From positions 1-64,000 of the forward strand of contig DATMTS010000106.1 in assembly GCA_035564555.1 (NCBI GenBank): 64,000 nt of DNA, given 5' to 3'. How positions within the stretch are numbered: the stretch's first letter is position 1; each line of letters opens with the position of its first letter. Of this stretch, positions 24,997-33,404 are shown piece by piece. The notes beneath the pieces are model-generated. The model was not told the origin of the DNA and did not search any database. It was given only the letters and a program-made list of their open reading frames with translations. The stretch comes from DATMTS01 sp035564555 (GTDB lineage Bacteria; Actinomycetota; Actinomycetes; Actinomycetales; Microbacteriaceae). A program made the translations under genes and the position numbers.

Positions 24997-25961
24997 GCCA
25001 GTTCCTGCTTTCGCTGGGTGCGGATGTAGATCAGGCCGAAGATCAGGGCGAGCACGATCAGCAGGTTGCCGACCGATGCCGCCGGGCTGAAGTCGGGCAG
25101 CACCGAACCGAAGCCGAGCTGATACGACCAGGTCGCGAACGTCGTCGAGGAATTGCCCGGGCCGCCCCGGGTCATGATCCAGATGATGTCGAAGACCTTC
25201 AGGGTATAGACGAGCCCGAGCAGGATCGTGATGGCCGACACCGGCCGCAGCAGCGGGAACGTGACGCGCCAGAACTTCTGCCAGGCATTGGCCCCGTCGA
25301 GGGATGCCGCCTCGTAGAGGTCGACCGGGATGTTCTGCAGCCCGCTGTAGAGGATGACGAGGTTGAACGGGATGCCGATCCAGATGTTCGCGATGATCAC
25401 GCTGGTGAGCGCCCAGTCGGGTGAGGTCAGCCAGTTGATCGGCGCCGCGCCGATCGCCTGGAGCACCGAGTTGACCACGCCGGAGTCGCTGTTCAACATC
25501 CACGACCACGTCGAGGCGGAGACGATCAAGGGCAACAGCCACGGCACTAGGAACAGTGCGCGCAACGTTGCCGACAACCGGAAATTCTGGTGGAAGAAGA
25601 CGGCTAGAACCATGCCGATCGCGAACTGGAACACGATCGAGATCACCGTGAACAGCGCAGTGTGCAGGAACGCCGGTGCGAAGGTCGGGTTCAGGAAGAC
25701 CTTCACGTAGTTCGCGAACCCGACGAACGGGGCATCGCCCTGCACGAACGACCGGACCGTGTAATCACGCAGGCTCAGCTCGATGTTGCGGATCAACGGG
25801 TACGCGTAGAAGGCCGCCAGGTAGACGACGACCGGGGCGAGAAAGGCCCACGCGGCCCACTGACCCGAGCGCACCCTGCGCGGCGCGCGCCTCGGTGGGG
25901 CGGCCTGAGCCACCCCACCTACGCGTACAGACTGCGATTCGGCGGTCTGTGTGGATGTCAT
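24993..25961 (-). CDS. CUT1 carbohydrate ABC transporter permease (MalF type)
   Basis: A 322-residue inner-membrane subunit. A basic, Pro-rich N-terminus is followed by six helices, the first WAAWAFLAPVVVYLAAFYAY. The EAA motif is DLYEAASLDGANAWQKFWRVTFP, and the ending RTQRKQELA is typical of MalF-type partners. ATG at 25961 is 25 nt after the binding-protein stop; earlier in-frame codons run antisense-like through that gene. It is coupled to the next permease by a 4-bp overlap. Confidence 0.93.
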   Translation of the reverse strand: MTSTQTAESQSVRVGGVAQAAPPRRAPRRVRSGQWAAWAFLAPVVVYLAAFYAYPLIRNIELSLRDYTVRSFVQGDAPFVGFANYVKVFLNPTFAPAFLHTALFTVISIVFQFAIGMVLAVFFHQNFRLSATLRALFLVPWLLPLIVSASTWSWMLNSDSGVVNSVLQAIGAAPINWLTSPDWALTSVIIANIWIGIPFNLVILYSGLQNIPVDLYEAASLDGANAWQKFWRVTFPLLRPVSAITILLGLVYTLKVFDIIWIMTRGGPGNSSTTFATWSYQLGFGSVLPDFSPAASVGNLLIVLALIFGLIYIRTQRKQELA

Positions 25962-25986
25962 CGGTTCAACCTTTGTCGCTCGTGCG

Positions 25987-27240
25987 TTACTTGGTGGCAG
26001 CCGCAGCGGCATCCTGGGCCGTCTTGAGCGCGGCCTGCGGGGTCTGCGACCCGCTGAGAGCGTTCTGCACCGCGGTCCACAGCTGCTGCGAGATCTTCGG
26101 GTACTTGGTGCCGAGGTTGTCGCTGGTGCGGCCCTTGGCTGCGGCAACGGCCTTCACCCACGGCGCGAGATCGGCGTTCTGCGCCACCTGTGCCGATTGC
26201 GCCGCACTGGTCGGCGCGATGTAGGAGAGCGTGTTGTCGGTCGTGACGAAGTTCTTGGTGCTGGTCAGGCACTTGGCGATCTTCACACTGGTCGCGTATC
26301 GCGCGGTGTCCTTCTGCACGGGGATCGTCATGAACTCGCCGCCGGTGGGAGCCGGGGCGTCTCCGCCGCCGACGGCGGGAATGCTCAGGATGCCGTAGTC
26401 GATGCCGGCCTTCTTCACATTGCCGAGCTGCCAGGTTCCGTTCTCGCCGAAGGCGTAGTCACCCGTGGCGAATTCCTGCCAGCTGGTGGTCTGCGTGTTG
26501 TTGATCACGGAGTTCGGCGCGTAGCCCTTCTTCACCCAGTCGGTCCACAGAGCGAGCGCCTGCGACGCCTCGCTGGAGTCGAGCTTCGTCAGATCGGCGC
26601 CGGCTCCCCAGAACCACGGCAGGAACTGGAAGCTGCCCTCTTCGGTTCCGATCGCCGAGAAGGTGATGCCCTTCTTGCCGGCCGCCTTCACCTTGGCCAG
26701 GGCCGAGGTCAGCGAGGCCCAGTCCTTGACTGTTGCGACGTCGACGCCGGCCGCGCTCAGCACCTTCTTGTTGTAGTACAGCGCGAGCGTGTTTGCTCCG
26801 ATCGGCACTCCGTAGGTCTTGCCGTCGACCACGCCCGCGGCGATGATGTTCTTCGCGATGTCGGAGGTGTCGAGCTTGTTCTCGGCCGTGCTGGTCAGGA
26901 TGCCGGCGTCGGCGAGTGTGGAGACCACGGGGTTATCGACCAGCAGCAGATCGGGCGAGTTGCCCTGTTGGCCGGCCAGCAGGGCTTTGCTGGTCAGGTC
27001 GCTGGTGTCGTATGCGGTGCGCTTGACGGTGACCCCGGCATCGGAGCCGCACTTGGTGACGAGCTTGCTCCAGTCCGCCGAGGCGTCGAACTGGGGGTAC
27101 GGATCCCAGAACGTGTAGGTTCCGCCGGCGCTGCTGCTGCCCGAGCTGCCGGCCGAGGAGCAGCCGACGAGGCTTGCCGCGGCGGCGGCCGTGAGGGCGG
27201 CTGCCGCGACGATGCGCAGTGTGCTGGTCTTGGTGATCAC
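25987..27240 (-). CDS. Extracellular sugar-binding lipoprotein (CUT1)
   Basis: A 417-residue lipoprotein that delivers an oligosaccharide to the two downstream permeases. The signal peptide ends in the lipobox SLVGCSSAG, followed by a Gly/Ser linker. The mature part shows the SBP family-1 pattern (TYTFWDPYPQFDASAD, YGVPIGANTLALYYNKK, GTWQLGNVKKAGIDYGI). GTG at 27240 is supported by AAGGAGG 8-10 nt upstream. The palindrome TCGAACCGGTTCGA stands 35 bp before the start. The GH127 gene at the operon end makes arabino-oligosaccharide the likely ligand. Confidence 0.93.
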   Translation of the reverse strand: MITKTSTLRIVAAAALTAAAAASLVGCSSAGSSGSSSAGGTYTFWDPYPQFDASADWSKLVTKCGSDAGVTVKRTAYDTSDLTSKALLAGQQGNSPDLLLVDNPVVSTLADAGILTSTAENKLDTSDIAKNIIAAGVVDGKTYGVPIGANTLALYYNKKVLSAAGVDVATVKDWASLTSALAKVKAAGKKGITFSAIGTEEGSFQFLPWFWGAGADLTKLDSSEASQALALWTDWVKKGYAPNSVINNTQTTSWQEFATGDYAFGENGTWQLGNVKKAGIDYGILSIPAVGGGDAPAPTGGEFMTIPVQKDTARYATSVKIAKCLTSTKNFVTTDNTLSYIAPTSAAQSAQVAQNADLAPWVKAVAAAKGRTSDNLGTKYPKISQQLWTAVQNALSGSQTPQAALKTAQDAAAAATK

Positions 27241-27274
27241 AGTTTTTCCTCCTTGAATTGTGGTGCTGCGGTGT

Positions 27275-27288
27275 TCGAACCGGTTCGA
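27275..27288. promoter_or_regulatory. LacI-B operator before the arabino-oligosaccharide operon
   Basis: A perfect 14-bp palindrome TCGAACCGGTTCGA, one of four identical copies between 27275 and 28599. It lies 35 bp upstream of the binding-protein start, in the position of a promoter-proximal repressor site. Confidence 0.75.
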
Positions 27289-27327
27289 CCCTCGGGTGAG
27301 CGCCGCCTCGGATGTCTCGTGGACGAC

Positions 27328-28332
27328 CTAGTGGGTGCTGCCCCGGTCGGTGAGTTCCGGGGCGATGAACCTGGTGATGGGCGCGCCGGCCTGATCGGGG
27401 TTGGTGATGCGGCGCACCAGTTGCTGGACCGCTTGCCGGCCCAATTGGTCGGGCGACGTCTCGATGGCCGTGTAGGGTAGCGAGAACGAACGACCGAAGT
27501 CCTTCGAGTAGAGCGAGACGACCGACAGGTCGTTGGGCACGCTCACGCCGCGCTCGGTGAGTACCGAGGGCAAGGCGGCGATCGACGCGTCGTTGTGCAC
27601 CATCAGAGCGGTCGAGGTGGGACGGGCGTCGAGGATGCCGTGCAGGCTGCGCGAGATCGCGGGCTGCTGGGACTCCCCGTAGTAGGGGAAGATCTGGATG
27701 CCGTGCCGCGCCGCTCGCTCGAGGGCCGCGTCTCGGAAGCGCCAGCCGTACGCGCCGCCGCGATCGAACACGTGCTTGGGCGGCGAGACCAGGATGATCT
27801 CGCGATGCCCCAGCCCGTAGAGGTGGTCGACGAGCATTCGCGCCGCCTCACCGAAGTCGAGGTCGAACACATCGAGGCCCTCGGTGTCGGCGGGCAGACC
27901 GACCAGCGCGCCGGGCTGCGGCGCGTCGCGAAGCACGGGAACGCGCGGATCCTTGTGGATGACATCCAGCAGCACCACGCCGTCGACCATGCCGGAACTG
28001 GTGACCCGACGCAGCGCGGCCGGTCCGTCGACCTCGGTGACCATCAGGATGTCGTATCCGAGCTCCCGTGCGGTGTCGGAGATCGGCAGCACGTACTGCA
28101 GCATCGCGGGCGCGAATTCGTCTTTGTGGAACTGCACGAGCAGCCCGATGACCATGGTCTCGGAGGTAGCCAGTGCCCGAGCCCGCGCGTTCACGGTGAA
28201 GCCGAGCGATGCGATCGCCGCATCGATGCGGTTCCGGGTCTCCCGGGAGATGGTGCGCTTGCCGGAGAGGGCATACGACACGGTGCTGCGCGAGACGCCT
28301 GCCTGCCGCGCCACATCCTGGATTGTCGCCAT
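27328..28332 (-). CDS. LacI-family transcriptional regulator (LacI-B)
   Basis: A 334-residue repressor. The helix-turn-helix is TIQDVARQAGVSRSTVSYALSGK, followed by the hinge region ARALATSETMVIG and the sugar-sensing domain (PILDARPTSTALMVHND-type pocket, late SVVSLYSKDFG). ATG at 28332 is preferred over those at 28338 and 28350 because GAGGG is correctly spaced 6 nt upstream. Four copies of TCGAACCGGTTCGA flank the gene and the downstream importer. This predicts regulation of itself, the GH127 importer and possibly the divergent oxidoreductase operon. Confidence 0.92.
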   Translation of the reverse strand: MATIQDVARQAGVSRSTVSYALSGKRTISRETRNRIDAAIASLGFTVNARARALATSETMVIGLLVQFHKDEFAPAMLQYVLPISDTARELGYDILMVTEVDGPAALRRVTSSGMVDGVVLLDVIHKDPRVPVLRDAPQPGALVGLPADTEGLDVFDLDFGEAARMLVDHLYGLGHREIILVSPPKHVFDRGGAYGWRFRDAALERAARHGIQIFPYYGESQQPAISRSLHGILDARPTSTALMVHNDASIAALPSVLTERGVSVPNDLSVVSLYSKDFGRSFSLPYTAIETSPDQLGRQAVQQLVRRITNPDQAGAPITRFIAPELTDRGSTH

Positions 28333-28351
28333 TGCCATCCCTCGTCGCATC

Positions 28352-28411
28352 TCGAACCGGTTCGATCAAAGTAGCCCCTCAAAGCGCATGCGTCAAGTCG
28401 AACCGGTTCGA
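28352..28411. promoter_or_regulatory. Pair of LacI-B operators upstream of lacI-B
   Basis: Two perfect TCGAACCGGTTCGA palindromes at 28352-28365 and 28398-28411, 46 bp apart centre to centre. That is a little over four helical turns, suitable for cooperative or looped binding. The first is 20 bp from the lacI-B start. Confidence 0.75.
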
Positions 28412-28585
28412 CCTGGAATTTCGAGGTAAATCCGGCGCGCGAGGCCAAATCGGCGGGGCTGAAGCGCCCCGTCGAGATTGTCCGATCATCGATCCGGACC
28501 CTTGCGCGGCCCCACCCGAGCCCATATCGTGCCCGCACAGGCGCTCCTCGGTCGAAAATCCCCACGGATACGGCGCTCGGCCCTA

Positions 28586-28599
28586 TCGAACCGGTTCGA
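28586..28599. promoter_or_regulatory. Fourth LacI-B operator in the divergent region
   Basis: A fourth perfect TCGAACCGGTTCGA, about 190 bp from the previous copy and about 220 bp before the Gfo/Idh-DUF6807 gene. It may serve that plus-strand operon or act as a distal looping site. The 454-bp stretch 28333-28804 otherwise holds no gene. Confidence 0.65.
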
Positions 28600-28734
28600 T
28601 TGCGCGAAGGATGCCACGGCAACGGTCGCGACGCCACGGTCGTCTCGAATCCGCAGACTTCCTACGCGGAACCGGTATCGCCCGACCAGGCGTGGACGGC
28701 CGCCAAGGCGACGGGCCAGTGTGTCCACTGTCAG

Positions 28735-28748
28735 AGAAAGCGCTTTCT
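28735..28748. promoter_or_regulatory. LacI-C-type operator before the Gfo/Idh-DUF6807 operon
   Basis: A perfect palindrome AGAAAGCGCTTTCT. The same AGAAAnCGnTTTCT pattern occurs beside lacI-C (37797), the orphan permease pair (40983) and a binding-protein gene (51740). A CACAAT hexamer follows at 28752-28757, so the site would fall in the -35/-10 region. Confidence 0.7.
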
Positions 28749-28804
28749 GCCACAATGGACCTGTTGCGCACTCGCACAACGACACGCAACAGGCAAGGTG
28801 GTGC

Positions 28805-30847
28805 ATCATCGACACGTCAACCGGGATCCCTCGGGTCGTCATCACCGGAGTGCGCGGGTTCGGTGCGCTGCACCTCGCCAACGCCCGACGCCTCCAAGAG
28901 GCGGGGCGCCTCAGCATCGTGGCGGTGGCCGATCCCGTCGCCGTGGCCGACGGCGAGACCGACACCGAAGACGGCATCCCGGTCTTCGCCGACCTGGCAC
29001 CGGCGCTCGCCGCGCACCCGGCCGACATCGTCATCGTCGCAACTCCCCTCGACACGCACGCCCGGCTCTGCGCGATCGCCATGGAAGCCGGTGCGGACGT
29101 GCTGCTCGAGAAGCCGCCGGTGCCGAGCCGCGAGGAATTCGACCGGCTGCTTCGTGTGCAGCAGCAGACCGGGGCGGCCGTGCAGGTGGGCTTCCAGAGC
29201 CTCGGTTCGCACGCGCTACGGGCCTTCGAGACGGATGCGTTCGAACTCGGCGAACTGGTGTCGGTTTCGGCGGCGGGGCTTTGGAGCCGGCCCCGTGGCT
29301 ACTGGTCGCGTTCGCGCTGGGCCGGCAAGCGCGTGCTCGACGGCCACGCGGTCGTCGACGGGGTCGTCACGAATCCGCTCGCGCATGCCGTCGCAACGGC
29401 ACTCTGGATCGCCGGCTACCGCGACGCCGAATCGGTCGACGACATCGACACCGAGCTGTACCGGGCCAACGCGATCGACGCAGACGACACGTCGGTGATC
29501 CGGGTGCGCGGCGCGGGCGGCGCGCCGGTCACCTGCGCCCTCACGCTGTGCGCGCCCCCCACCGACGCAGAGGGCCGCGGCGCGACGGTGACAGTGCGCG
29601 GCTCACGGCGCAGCGCGACGTTCGCCTACACCGCCGACGTGGTGCACGTCGGCGGCGAACGCCACGTGGTCGGTCGAGACGACCTGCTCGAGAATCTGAT
29701 CGAACACCGACGCAGCGGCGTCGAGCTCGTCGCCCCACTTCACCGGTTCGGCGCGTTCATGCAGGTCGTCGACGCGATTCGCTCCGCTCCGGAACCGACG
29801 GCGATCGACCCGGCCTACGTGCAATGGCGAGGCGCGGGCGACGACGCCGCGCCCGTCATCGACGACATCGAGCGCTGGTGCGCTCTGGCGGCGTCGCAGG
29901 GCAAGACCTTCTCAGAGCTCGGCGCGCCCTGGGCACACCCGCGACGCGACAGCGTTCTCGCCAGGGCCGTCGTGGCCGGCCGTGCGGTAGCCGACTACCT
30001 GGACGGGGCTGCGACCATCCCCTTCTCGAGCCCGCGACCGTACCTGCATCCCGTGCGCACCCTGGGCGGAATCCGCGTGACCGCCGCGCATCCCGCCGAC
30101 CACGACTGGCACCTCGGTGTCGGCTTCGCCGTGCAGGATGCTGCCGGCGTCAACTTCTGGGGTGGGCGCACCTTCGTCGCGGGTCGCGGGTACCAACGCT
30201 TGAACGACAACGGCCACATCGAGTCCGACTCGATCGAATCACACCCAGACGGGTTGACGCAGTCGCTCACCTGGCGTGCGCCGGACGATGAGCCCGTGCT
30301 GCGCGAACGTCGCAGCATCGCGTGGAGCGCCGCGGCCGGCATCGATGAAGACGGGGCCGTCGACGAGGCGTCAGGCTGGTTGCTCACCTTCGAGTCGGCA
30401 TTGACGCCGGCCGGCGATGCGCCCGTCGAGCTCGCCAGCCCCGGCAGCAAGGGCAGGGAGTCGGCCGGTTACGGCGGTCTGTTCTGGCGGATGCCGTTCT
30501 GCCGGGACGTCTCGGTCTTCACTCCGGATGCCGAGGGCGAGGAATCGGTCAACGGTTCGCGAGCGCCCTGGCTGGCCTGGACTGCGGAGTTCCTCGCCGA
30601 GCCCGGCGAATGCGGGCCGGCGACCATCGTGCTGCTGCCCGGTGACGCGTCGACCGCGCAGGATCCGTGGTTCGTGCGTGCGGCCTCCTACCCGGGCATC
30701 GGATCCGCCGTGGCATGGCAGCGGCCGAGCGTGGTCGGTGCGGCGGGATGGGTGCGACGCTACCGAGCACTGATCGTGGACGGCCGGTTGACCCCGGCGG
30801 AGGTTCATCGGCGAACGGCAGCGCTGGGGGCGGGAAGCCCGGCATGA
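28805..30847 (+). CDS. Gfo/Idh/MocA oxidoreductase fused to a DUF6807 (PmoA-like) domain
   Basis: A two-domain cytosolic protein of about 680 residues. The N-terminal half is an NAD(P)-binding Gfo/Idh/MocA oxidoreductase (ITGVRGFGALHLANA, then VLLEKPPVPSREEFD with the EKP motif). The C-terminal half from about residue 405 is DUF6807/PmoA-like, starting FSSPRPYLHPVRTLGG with the DHDWHLGVGFAV and NFWGGRTF landmarks. A stand-alone copy of the same domain lies at 43045, next to another Gfo/Idh gene. The start is uncertain: an in-frame ATC (28805) follows AAGGTGG, while GTG 28721 would place the operator inside the gene. The stop overlaps the next start as ATGA. A sugar or sugar-lactone substrate is likely. 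Confidence 0.82.
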   Translation: MIDTSTGIPRVVITGVRGFGALHLANARRLQEAGRLSIVAVADPVAVADGETDTEDGIPVFADLAPALAAHPADIVIVATPLDTHARLCAIAMEAGADVLLEKPPVPSREEFDRLLRVQQQTGAAVQVGFQSLGSHALRAFETDAFELGELVSVSAAGLWSRPRGYWSRSRWAGKRVLDGHAVVDGVVTNPLAHAVATALWIAGYRDAESVDDIDTELYRANAIDADDTSVIRVRGAGGAPVTCALTLCAPPTDAEGRGATVTVRGSRRSATFAYTADVVHVGGERHVVGRDDLLENLIEHRRSGVELVAPLHRFGAFMQVVDAIRSAPEPTAIDPAYVQWRGAGDDAAPVIDDIERWCALAASQGKTFSELGAPWAHPRRDSVLARAVVAGRAVADYLDGAATIPFSSPRPYLHPVRTLGGIRVTAAHPADHDWHLGVGFAVQDAAGVNFWGGRTFVAGRGYQRLNDNGHIESDSIESHPDGLTQSLTWRAPDDEPVLRERRSIAWSAAAGIDEDGAVDEASGWLLTFESALTPAGDAPVELASPGSKGRESAGYGGLFWRMPFCRDVSVFTPDAEGEESVNGSRAPWLAWTAEFLAEPGECGPATIVLLPGDASTAQDPWFVRAASYPGIGSAVAWQRPSVVGAAGWVRRYRALIVDGRLTPAEVHRRTAALGAGSPA

Positions 30848-31902
30848 CCGGTCATTCGCGTGACGACGACCGCGTCGTGAAGCGCGACCGGGTGCTCGAG
30901 ATCCTCGAGGAGGCAGGGGCAGACGCAGTCGTGCTCTCGAGCCACGCGGCGGTCTCGTGGTACCTGGACGGCGGACGGCCCGGAGTCAGCATCGCGGCCG
31001 AGCCCGTGGTAGCGGTGCGGGTGAGCCTGGATGGTGACGAGGTGTTCACGACCTCGAACGAGGTAGGTCGTCTCGCCGCCGAGGAGCTTCCGGCGGGGCT
31101 GACCGTGCACGAACGCGCCTGGCACGAGCCGATGCCCGCCATCGACGGACTGCGCGAGGCGCAGGTCGATGACCTGCTGCGCGCGGCACGCGTGCCGCTG
31201 CTGCCGGCCGAGACGGAGCGGTTCCGTCGCCTCGGCAGCGATGCTGCGGTGGCGATGACCGACGCCCTGTCGTGCGCCGAACCGGGCTGGAGCGAGCGAC
31301 GGCTGGCGGCAGCAGTCGCGGCGGGGATCGTCCGGGCCGGCGCCGATCCGCTCGTCGTGCTCGTCGCCGGCGAATCGCGCAGCGCATACCCGCACCCGTT
31401 GCCGACCACCGCGCCGCTCGGGCGACGGGCGATGGCGGTGGCGTGCGCGCGCCGCGACGGGCTGATCGCGGACCTGACGCGCTGGGTGAGGTTCGGGCCG
31501 CCGACGCGGGCCGAACGCGATGCCGAACGGCGCATCCGCGATGTCGAGGCCGCCGCGTTCGACGCCACTCGCCCGGGTCGGCCTCTGAGCGACGTGCTCG
31601 ACGCCATCCACGTGGCCTACCCTGCCGCCGGATTCGCGGCCGACCAGTGGACGCGTCACCACCAAGGCGGCGCGGCCGGCTACAACGGGCGTGACCCGCG
31701 CGCCGTGCCGGGCGCGCACGACACGATCCACCTCGGTCAGGCGTTCGCCTGGAACCCCTGGGTGCCCGGGGCGAAGGTCGAGGACACCGTGTTGTTGACC
31801 GGCGATCACAGCGCCCCGCGAATCGAGACGCTCACCATCGATCCGCGCTGGCCGACCGTCGAGGTGGCCGGACGCTCCCGCCCGGCCACGCTCGAGCGCT
31901 AG
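30844..31902 (+). CDS. M24-family (Xaa-Pro peptidase/creatinase fold) protein with degenerate metal site
   Basis: A 352-residue protein with an N-terminal creatinase-like domain and a C-terminal pita-bread domain. Canonical M24 peptidases use Asp-Asp-His-Glu-Glu to bind two metals. Here DLTRWV keeps one Asp, HHQGGAAG keeps a His and KVEDTVLLT keeps the last Glu. The first Asp position reads ACARRDG, and the usual EPG reads NPW. A normal dinuclear aminopeptidase site is therefore unlikely; a pseudoenzyme or a creatinase-like metal-free hydrolase is possible. ATG at 30844 overlaps the preceding stop (ATGA), so it is coupled to the Gfo/Idh-DUF6807 fusion and probably serves the same pathway. Confidence 0.75.
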   Translation: MTGHSRDDDRVVKRDRVLEILEEAGADAVVLSSHAAVSWYLDGGRPGVSIAAEPVVAVRVSLDGDEVFTTSNEVGRLAAEELPAGLTVHERAWHEPMPAIDGLREAQVDDLLRAARVPLLPAETERFRRLGSDAAVAMTDALSCAEPGWSERRLAAAVAAGIVRAGADPLVVLVAGESRSAYPHPLPTTAPLGRRAMAVACARRDGLIADLTRWVRFGPPTRAERDAERRIRDVEAAAFDATRPGRPLSDVLDAIHVAYPAAGFAADQWTRHHQGGAAGYNGRDPRAVPGAHDTIHLGQAFAWNPWVPGAKVEDTVLLTGDHSAPRIETLTIDPRWPTVEVAGRSRPATLER

Positions 31903-31949
31903 CCTCAGCGGCCGGACCGGTCAGGACGCGCATCGAGACGGCGTGCTCT

Positions 31950-33404
31950 TCAGTGCGGAAGGTGCAGCACCCCGTCGACGCGGCGCGGGATGCCCAGGGG
32001 GTTCTCGTCGCGCAACTCGTCGGGAAGAACCCGCGCCGGGGCATCCTGGTACGCGAGCGGGCGCTGGAATCGCCGCATCGCCGTGACTCCCACCGAGGTG
32101 TGCACCGAGGTGGTCGATGGCCATGGGCCACCGTGCTGCTGCGACCACGTCACGGCCACGCCGGTGGGCCAGCCGGCGAACAGCACGCGCCCCACCCGGG
32201 CCGTCAGTAGAGCGACGATCGAGCGGATGTCATCGCCCGGTTCCGCGTGCACCGTGCCGGTGAGGCTGCCGGGCACGTGCTGGAGAGCCTCGCGCAGTTC
32301 CGCCTCGTCGCGGTAGCGGATCAGCAGAGTGACGGGGCCGAAGCACTCCTCGTAGAGCACCTCGGGCTGCGCGATCGCCGTGGCGGCGTCCGTCGCGAGC
32401 AGCACGGGCGTCCGCACGTCGTCCTCCCGTCGCTGATCCGTCTCGCCGCCCAGCACTTCGACGCCGCCGGTGGACGCCAGGTCGGCGAGGCCGGCACCGA
32501 ACGAGTTCGCCATCGTACTCGTCAGCATCTGACCACCGGCCGCCTCGGCCGCAGCAGCGACGACGGCGTCCTCGAAGCCCGCTCCGGCCGGCACGAAGAC
32601 CACGCCCGGTTTGGTGCAGAACTGTCCGACGCCGAGGGTGAACGAGCCGACGAGCCCGGCGGCGAGTTGCGCGCCGCGCGCGGCGACCGCCTCGCCGGTC
32701 AGGACGACGGGGTTGATGCTGCCCAATTCGCCGTAGAACGGGATGGGGTCCGGCCGGCCAGAGGCGAGATCGAACAGCGCCCGACCCCCGGAGACCGAGC
32801 CGGTGAATCCTGCAGCGCGGATGACGGGATGCTGTACGAGACGCTGCCCGGCCTCGCGCCCGACGACGATGCCGAAGACGCCCTCCGGCGCGCCTGCCGC
32901 GCGCAATGCCCCTCCCACCAGTTCTGCCGTGCGTGCGGAGAGCCGCTCGTGGCCGGAATGCGCCTTGACGATCACCGGACAGCCGGCGGCGAGCGCAGAG
33001 GCGGTGTCGCCGCCTGCGACCGAGAAGGCGAATGGAAAGTTCGACGCCGAGAAGACCGCCACCGGCCCGAGCGGCCGCAGCATGCGACGCAGATCGGGTC
33101 GCGGCGGCGTCGCGTCGGGCACGGCGTGGTCGATGATCGCCTCGGCGTACGACCCCTCCTCGATGGCGTCGGCGAAGAGGCGCAGCTGACCCGTGGTGCG
33201 CGCCACCTCGCCCGCCAGCCGGGCCTCGCCCAGGTGGGTCTCACCGTCGGCGATCGAGACGAGTTCGACGCGGTTCGCGTCCAGCTCGTCGGCGACGGCG
33301 CGCAGCCAGCCGGAGCGGGTCGCCGCGGACGTTGCCACGAGTTCGTCGGCCGCCGACTCTGCGGCGTGCGCGAGGAGGTCGAGTTGTTCGACGGTGGTGG
33401 TCAT
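31950..33404 (-). CDS. 2,5-dioxopentanoate (alpha-ketoglutarate semialdehyde) dehydrogenase
   Basis: A 484-residue aldehyde dehydrogenase of the KGSADH type found in sugar-acid catabolism. It oxidises 2,5-dioxopentanoate to 2-oxoglutarate with NAD(P)+. Landmarks are the Rossmann FSASNFPFAFSVAGGDTASA, general-base Glu in FYGELGSINP and catalytic Cys in GVGQFCTKPG. The C-terminus RRVDGVLHLPH is typical of the group. It is the last gene of a five-gene operon whose third gene supplies its predicted substrate. ATG at 33404 overlaps the previous stop (ATGA). The final product enters the TCA cycle. Confidence 0.9.
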   Translation of the reverse strand: MTTTVEQLDLLAHAAESAADELVATSAATRSGWLRAVADELDANRVELVSIADGETHLGEARLAGEVARTTGQLRLFADAIEEGSYAEAIIDHAVPDATPPRPDLRRMLRPLGPVAVFSASNFPFAFSVAGGDTASALAAGCPVIVKAHSGHERLSARTAELVGGALRAAGAPEGVFGIVVGREAGQRLVQHPVIRAAGFTGSVSGGRALFDLASGRPDPIPFYGELGSINPVVLTGEAVAARGAQLAAGLVGSFTLGVGQFCTKPGVVFVPAGAGFEDAVVAAAAEAAGGQMLTSTMANSFGAGLADLASTGGVEVLGGETDQRREDDVRTPVLLATDAATAIAQPEVLYEECFGPVTLLIRYRDEAELREALQHVPGSLTGTVHAEPGDDIRSIVALLTARVGRVLFAGWPTGVAVTWSQQHGGPWPSTTSVHTSVGVTAMRRFQRPLAYQDAPARVLPDELRDENPLGIPRRVDGVLHLPH

